Assembly (NCBI GenBank): GCA_017937485.1
Contig: JAGBDN010000001.1
Location: forward strand, 1 to 64,000
DNA from: Thermoguttaceae bacterium
Lineage (GTDB): Bacteria > Planctomycetota > Planctomycetia > Pirellulales > Thermoguttaceae
Length of the DNA stretch: 64,000 bases
Direction: 5' to 3'
The stretch's first letter is position 1, and each line of letters starts with the position of its first letter. Shown here piece after piece: positions 60,326 through 64,000 of this stretch. The notes under the pieces are model-generated. The model ran no database searches, was not told the origin of the DNA, and saw nothing but the letters and a program-made list of their open reading frames with translations. The position numbers and the translations under genes are program-made.

Positions 60326-63300
60326 TTATTCGACGCGGTTGAACGCTTCGTCGAGCGGCAAGAGACCGTACGACGCGGCGAGAAGTTTCAGGACGTGCGC
60401 GACGCGTTTCGAATGTTGCCGGGCGCGTTTATCGACTCCTTGTAAAAGTTGCAGGTTGCAGAGGGAACACTCGGACGCGCAAACTTCGATTTCCGAATCG
60501 CGCATCGCCAAAAAGAGGCGCGCGCCGAGCCGCAAACTTTCGGAATATCGAGCGTTAAGGAAGCCGGAATAGTTCGCCAAACCGCAGCACCCGCGTTCCA
60601 AACGCCGAACGTTCAAGCCGGGAATCGCTTCCAAAAGCGTTTGCGCCGGCGTCGGCGACGAGAGCGCGGCTCCGGTCAGCGCGAGCGTTCGACAGGGCGC
60701 GTGATAACCGACCGTCTTCTCGATGTTTAACGGACGCAACGCGTCGCGGTTCAGTTCGCCGAGACGGTCGAGGCGCGCCAAATAGGAGCAAACGTCGGTC
60801 GTGTTCGCGTAAACGACGCGAGCGTCGGCGTCGTCGCAAAAGTAAGGATATTCCCGCTTTATGCAGACGGCGGACGACGGCTCGAGCGCGACGATTTCGG
60901 CGCCGGAACGCAACAACTCGCGGAAAATCGAGACGTTGCGCGTCGCGACCCGTTCCGCGCCGTCGACGTCGCCGCGAGCGAACGAAACGGCGCCGGAGGT
61001 TCGCGGCTCCGACGGAATAACGACGTCGACGCCGTTGAGTTCGAGGACGCTTTTAGCGGCTTCGATTAGGGTCGCGTCGAAAAAGTTGGCGAACGAGTCG
61101 ACGAAAAGGACGACGCGTCGTCGCGCGCTTTTCGCGGTTTCGTCGTCGAACGCGGCGAGGGGCGACGTTTTCGGCAAACGGCTCAAATAGGGGCGGCTTT
61201 CCAAACGCGGAAGGCGGCGCCGGCGAGCGAGACCGAGCGTTTTTTCGAGTCCCCAACGGAACGCGCCGACGCGGAGCGCGGCGTTGACCAAGCCGGAAAA
61301 ACGCGCCGCCAACCGAAGCGCGCCGTCGAAACGAACCGCGAAAAGGTCGGCGACCGAAAGCCCGTTCGCCGCTTGATAAGCGCTTTGCAAACGGAACGCC
61401 AACCGCGGAACGTCGACTTGCGCCGGGCATTCGGAAGCGCAAGAATGACAACGGACGCAATATTCGGCGATTCGGCGCGCGTCGTCGCTTTTTAGGGCGC
61501 TTAGGTCGAGATCGCCGTCGAAAACGCCGCGCAAGAGGTTCGCTTTCGCGCGGCAAGACGCTTTTTCGTCCGGCGCGTTGCGGAACGCCGGGCACATTCG
61601 CGTTTCGTCGGTGCGAATGCGGCAATGTCCGCAGCCGACGCATTGGAACGTCGGCGAGTAAACGAGCGTCGGGTTCCAAGCGAGTTGAAATTCGAGTTGC
61701 GAACGCGTCGGACGGTTGAGCCAATCGATCTTTTTGTCGCGTTCGAGCCGCTCGGCGTCGAACGGCGTTCGTTGACGAATCGTTCGAGAATGGAGCGAAC
61801 TTTCGCGGAGCGCGGCGTCGGTTTCCGGCGCGAGAACGTCGAACGCGTCGGTTTGAACGACGGCGGCGCGTTTGCGTTCGTCGCCGCGAGCGCGTTCGGC
61901 GGCGAGACGTCGCATTTCGGGCGAGACGACGCAGTCCGGGTTGAGGCGGTTTTCCGGGTCGAGCGCGTCTTTCAAACGGACGAACGCCGGGAAAAGATTC
62001 GGGAAACGTTTCGGCAAAACGGCGGTGCGGACGCGACCGTGTCCCTTGGCGGCGCCGACGTCGCCTCCGCGTTCGAGAACGAGTTCCTCGACGCGCTCCG
62101 AAAGGGCGAACGCGCGGCTCTCCTCTTCGTCGGAGTAAGGCAAAATCGGACGAATCGAGAGTTGACCGCAACCGACGAACCCGCCGACCGAGTAAATAAG
62201 TCGTTCGCGCTTAAAGAGTTCGCGGATTTCGCGCAAAAAGTCGGGGATTTGCTCGACCGGCAGGCGGACGTCCTCCCAATAGGGGAAAATTTGGAACGAC
62301 GGCGCCATTCGGAGCCGCGCGCAACTCGATTTGCGGAGAAGATCGCGAAAAATTTTCTTTTCGTCGGACGAAAACGCCGTCCAACAGGCGCGGGCTTCGG
62401 CGCCGGAAACGACGCGCTGTCGCAAATTTTCGGCGCGGCGGCGCAACTCGGCGGCGGAGTCGGCGTCGAGTTCGACGACGAGCGCGGCTTGCGTTGTTTG
62501 CGGAAAAATCGCTTCGAATCGGGCGTCCCAATCCCGCGTCAGCGCGACGACGCGCCCGTCGAGAAGATCGCAAAGAGTCGGTTCGAACTCGAGAATTTGC
62601 GGAACGGCCCGCGCCGCTTTGTCGAGCGAGTCGAAGAGGAAAATCGCCGCCGCCGACGCGTTCGACAGAGGCGACGTCGCGAGTCGCGCCTCGGCGATAA
62701 TCCCGAGCGACCCCTCCGAACCGACGAAAAAACGGGTCGGGTCGACGCCGAAACGGACGACGTCGCGCAACGGATAACCGCGCCGCGTCGGAGCGTTCGG
62801 CGGAAGCTCCGCGTCGAGAAACGGTTCGGCGCTTCGAACTGCGCGCAAGGCGTCCCCCCAAGGCCCGACGCGAACCCAATCGCGAACGGCGCGCGCGTCG
62901 GCTCCGAAGAAACGTCGGAAGAAATCTTCGCGAACGACGTCGGAACGGAACGAACGGAAACCGCCGCCGTCGCCGAAGTCAAAGCCGCCGTTCGGGCTCG
63001 CCGAAACGGCGCCGGAAACGTTCGCGGCGTCGGACTCGGCGATCAACGCGTCGAGGAGCGTTCGTCGGAACGCGGCGGCGCCGCCGAGCGCGTCGATAAA
63101 ACCGCGCTCCGGACGCGCTTGGAACGGGCGGAGATTCCAAGTTTTTCCGGCGGCGTCGACGACCGTCAGCTCGAGAACGCGTTCGTTCGGCGACCCGTAA
63201 CGCAACCAACGCGGGCCGGTTACGTCGGCGGCTAAAATGCTCCCGATCGTCCCGACCGGAACGTGGCCGGAACTCGGCGCGAAAAATCGACGCTTCGACG

Positions 63301-63673
63301 TTCGCAAACCGTCGTTGACCCGTTCGCGAATCGCGCCCGGTTGAACGACGACGTCGTCGTCGCCCGCGCGCAGAAGTCGGCGCATATAACGGGAAAAGTC
63401 GAGAATAATTCCGGAGCCGATCGCGCCGCAACCGCCGCTCGAGCCGGAGCCGCGCGGGTGAACCGAAATTTTCTTCTCCGCCGCGTATTGAACGACCGCC
63501 GCGACGTCCGCCGTCGAACGCGGCCAAACGACGCAAGTCGGACGCTCTTGGAACGGGCCGCCGTCCGACGAAAAAAGCTGAAGGACGATTTCGTCGCAGC
63601 GAACGTCTCCGCGCACTAAGCCGCGGAGGTCTTCTTGAAGTCGCGCTTGCGACGCGGCGAGCGATTCGGACAT
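60326..63673 (-). CDS. FAD/Fe-S D-2-hydroxyacid dehydrogenase-like fusion protein
   Basis: A 1115-residue protein from ATG 63673 (AAAGGCG upstream). Domain order: a PCMH-type FAD-binding domain (about 45-200) with PRSTADVAAVVQYAAEKKI, VHPRGSGSSGGCGAI, PVGTIGSILAADVTGPRW; a FAD-oxidase C-terminal domain (about 290-560) with GSEGSLGIIAEARLA; a ferredoxin-like pair (CVGCGHCRI near 671, CVRCHSCASECPAQVDVP near 736); and a cysteine-rich heterodisulfide-reductase-like domain (YHAPCRTLALTG near 991, CCGLANYSG near 1028, CASECSLCNLQ near 1067). This is the YdiJ-like single-chain form of D-2-hydroxyglutarate/D-lactate-type dehydrogenases. Electrons go from substrate via FAD and the clusters to a quinone or ferredoxin-like acceptor. 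The exact substrate is uncertain. Confidence 0.87.
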   Translation of the reverse strand: MSESLAASQARLQEDLRGLVRGDVRCDEIVLQLFSSDGGPFQERPTCVVWPRSTADVAAVVQYAAEKKISVHPRGSGSSGGCGAIGSGIILDFSRYMRRLLRAGDDDVVVQPGAIRERVNDGLRTSKRRFFAPSSGHVPVGTIGSILAADVTGPRWLRYGSPNERVLELTVVDAAGKTWNLRPFQARPERGFIDALGGAAAFRRTLLDALIAESDAANVSGAVSASPNGGFDFGDGGGFRSFRSDVVREDFFRRFFGADARAVRDWVRVGPWGDALRAVRSAEPFLDAELPPNAPTRRGYPLRDVVRFGVDPTRFFVGSEGSLGIIAEARLATSPLSNASAAAIFLFDSLDKAARAVPQILEFEPTLCDLLDGRVVALTRDWDARFEAIFPQTTQAALVVELDADSAAELRRRAENLRQRVVSGAEARACWTAFSSDEKKIFRDLLRKSSCARLRMAPSFQIFPYWEDVRLPVEQIPDFLREIRELFKRERLIYSVGGFVGCGQLSIRPILPYSDEEESRAFALSERVEELVLERGGDVGAAKGHGRVRTAVLPKRFPNLFPAFVRLKDALDPENRLNPDCVVSPEMRRLAAERARGDERKRAAVVQTDAFDVLAPETDAALRESSLHSRTIRQRTPFDAERLERDKKIDWLNRPTRSQLEFQLAWNPTLVYSPTFQCVGCGHCRIRTDETRMCPAFRNAPDEKASCRAKANLLRGVFDGDLDLSALKSDDARRIAEYCVRCHSCASECPAQVDVPRLAFRLQSAYQAANGLSVADLFAVRFDGALRLAARFSGLVNAALRVGAFRWGLEKTLGLARRRRLPRLESRPYLSRLPKTSPLAAFDDETAKSARRRVVLFVDSFANFFDATLIEAAKSVLELNGVDVVIPSEPRTSGAVSFARGDVDGAERVATRNVSIFRELLRSGAEIVALEPSSAVCIKREYPYFCDDADARVVYANTTDVCSYLARLDRLGELNRDALRPLNIEKTVGYHAPCRTLALTGAALSSPTPAQTLLEAIPGLNVRRLERGCCGLANYSGFLNARYSESLRLGARLFLAMRDSEIEVCASECSLCNLQLLQGVDKRARQHSKRVAHVLKLLAASYGLLPLDEAFNRVE

Positions 63674-63751
63674 CGGGAAGCGCCTTTCGACGTTAAAACG
63701 GCGTAAAAACGACGTTGAATAGGGGAAATGGGAGAAATGGGCAAAGTAAAC

Positions 63752-63812
63752 AAAAAGGGAAGGCGTTCCGATCGCCGCAACGTCGACGAATTGGAACGCC
63801 TTTCTTTATTTT
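63752..63812. terminator. Hairpin between minus-strand genes
   Basis: AAGGCGTTCC (63760) pairs with GGAACGCCTT (63793) over a 23-nt loop; on the minus strand it leads into CCTTCCCTTTTTG, which would end the gene at 63893. The 219-nt gap holds nothing else. Confidence 0.5.
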
Positions 63813-63892
63813 ACTCGACGCGGCGCGCTTCGACAAGAGCCGAAAAGGCTAAAAGTCGACGCGAACCGCGTTTTCTCGTCGGAACGTCTTTT

Positions 63893-64000
63893 TTACGCGA
63901 CTTCGTTCGACGCTTGCGCGGCGGCTTCCCGCTTTTGCCGCAAACGTTCGCGACGTTCCGCCTCGGCGCGGCGGGTTTGACGCGAAAACTTCTGCATCAC
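63893..64000 (-). CDS. 3' end of an unidentified minus-strand gene
   Basis: An open frame enters from the window edge and ends in TAA at 63893. The visible 35 residues include QKFSRQTRRAEAERRERLRQ and a helical AAAQASNEVA tail. It is Arg/Glu-rich and likely a basic C-terminal extension. The gene cannot be identified. The ATG at 63997 is in frame but lies too near the edge to judge as a start. Confidence 0.4.
   Translation of the reverse strand: MMQKFSRQTRRAEAERRERLRQKREAAAQASNEVA

Overview
The window looks like a chromosomal piece of a planctomycete (Planctomycetota, perhaps a Pirellulales/Thermoguttaceae-type bacterium). This rests on the gene families: a DUF1598-type secreted protein, caspase fused to formylglycine-generating-enzyme-like (FGE) domains, twin-arginine Gfo/Idh oxidoreductases, a GspK-like pseudopilin, a tiny lipoprotein ending in a VDDFL-type tail, prenyltransferase/squalene-cyclase repeats, and many Gly/Arg-rich low-complexity segments. 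Codon use is uniform by eye (many GCG, TCG, GAC and AAC codons) and Shine-Dalgarno sites (AGGAG/AAAGG) are clear. No species can be named from sequence alone.

Layout. 1-16.9 kb: 3' part of an alpha/alpha-toroid repeat protein; an ABC ATPase plus large FtsX-type permease; a caspase-FGE-FGE lipoprotein; a divergent flotillin/NfeD pair; an AI-2E-type permease; a 56-aa lipoprotein; L-rhamnose isomerase (rhaA); uroporphyrinogen-III synthase (hemD); a small membrane protein and a lipoprotein. 17-28 kb: DUF1598-like protein, a 951-aa repeat protein, a radical SAM (SplB-like) protein, proS and alaS.

28.1-41.4 kb: fifteen consecutive minus-strand genes form a phage-type packaging and head cluster (small and large terminase, portal, prohead protease, major capsid). 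It also encodes a ParB-like protein, an ABC-ATPase/GNAT fusion, a secreted trypsin-like protease, a permuted papain-like peptidase, a holin-sized membrane protein and an HTH/zinc protein. No integrase, replication gene, recognisable tail gene or att site is visible, and base use matches the host. It is either a decayed or domesticated prophage or a compact capsid/gene-transfer element, and it is the most interesting region.

41.9-49.1 kb: Uup-like ABC-F ATPase, a 41-aa MetS-like small subunit with two tandem NSS sodium:amino-acid symporters, and lptB. 49.1-64 kb: a degenerate direct repeat; two Gfo/Idh oxidoreductases; a GH10-like protein lacking canonical catalytic glutamates; a GspK-like pseudopilin; tRNA-Ile(GAT); uvrB; a corrinoid protein; a large FAD/Fe-S D-2-hydroxyacid dehydrogenase-like protein; and the 3' end of one more minus-strand gene.

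Outside the phage cluster most genes are single housekeeping or envelope genes. Sigma70-like promoters (TTGxxx-N16/17-TAtaaT) and hairpin-plus-T terminators could be read for many of them and are listed.
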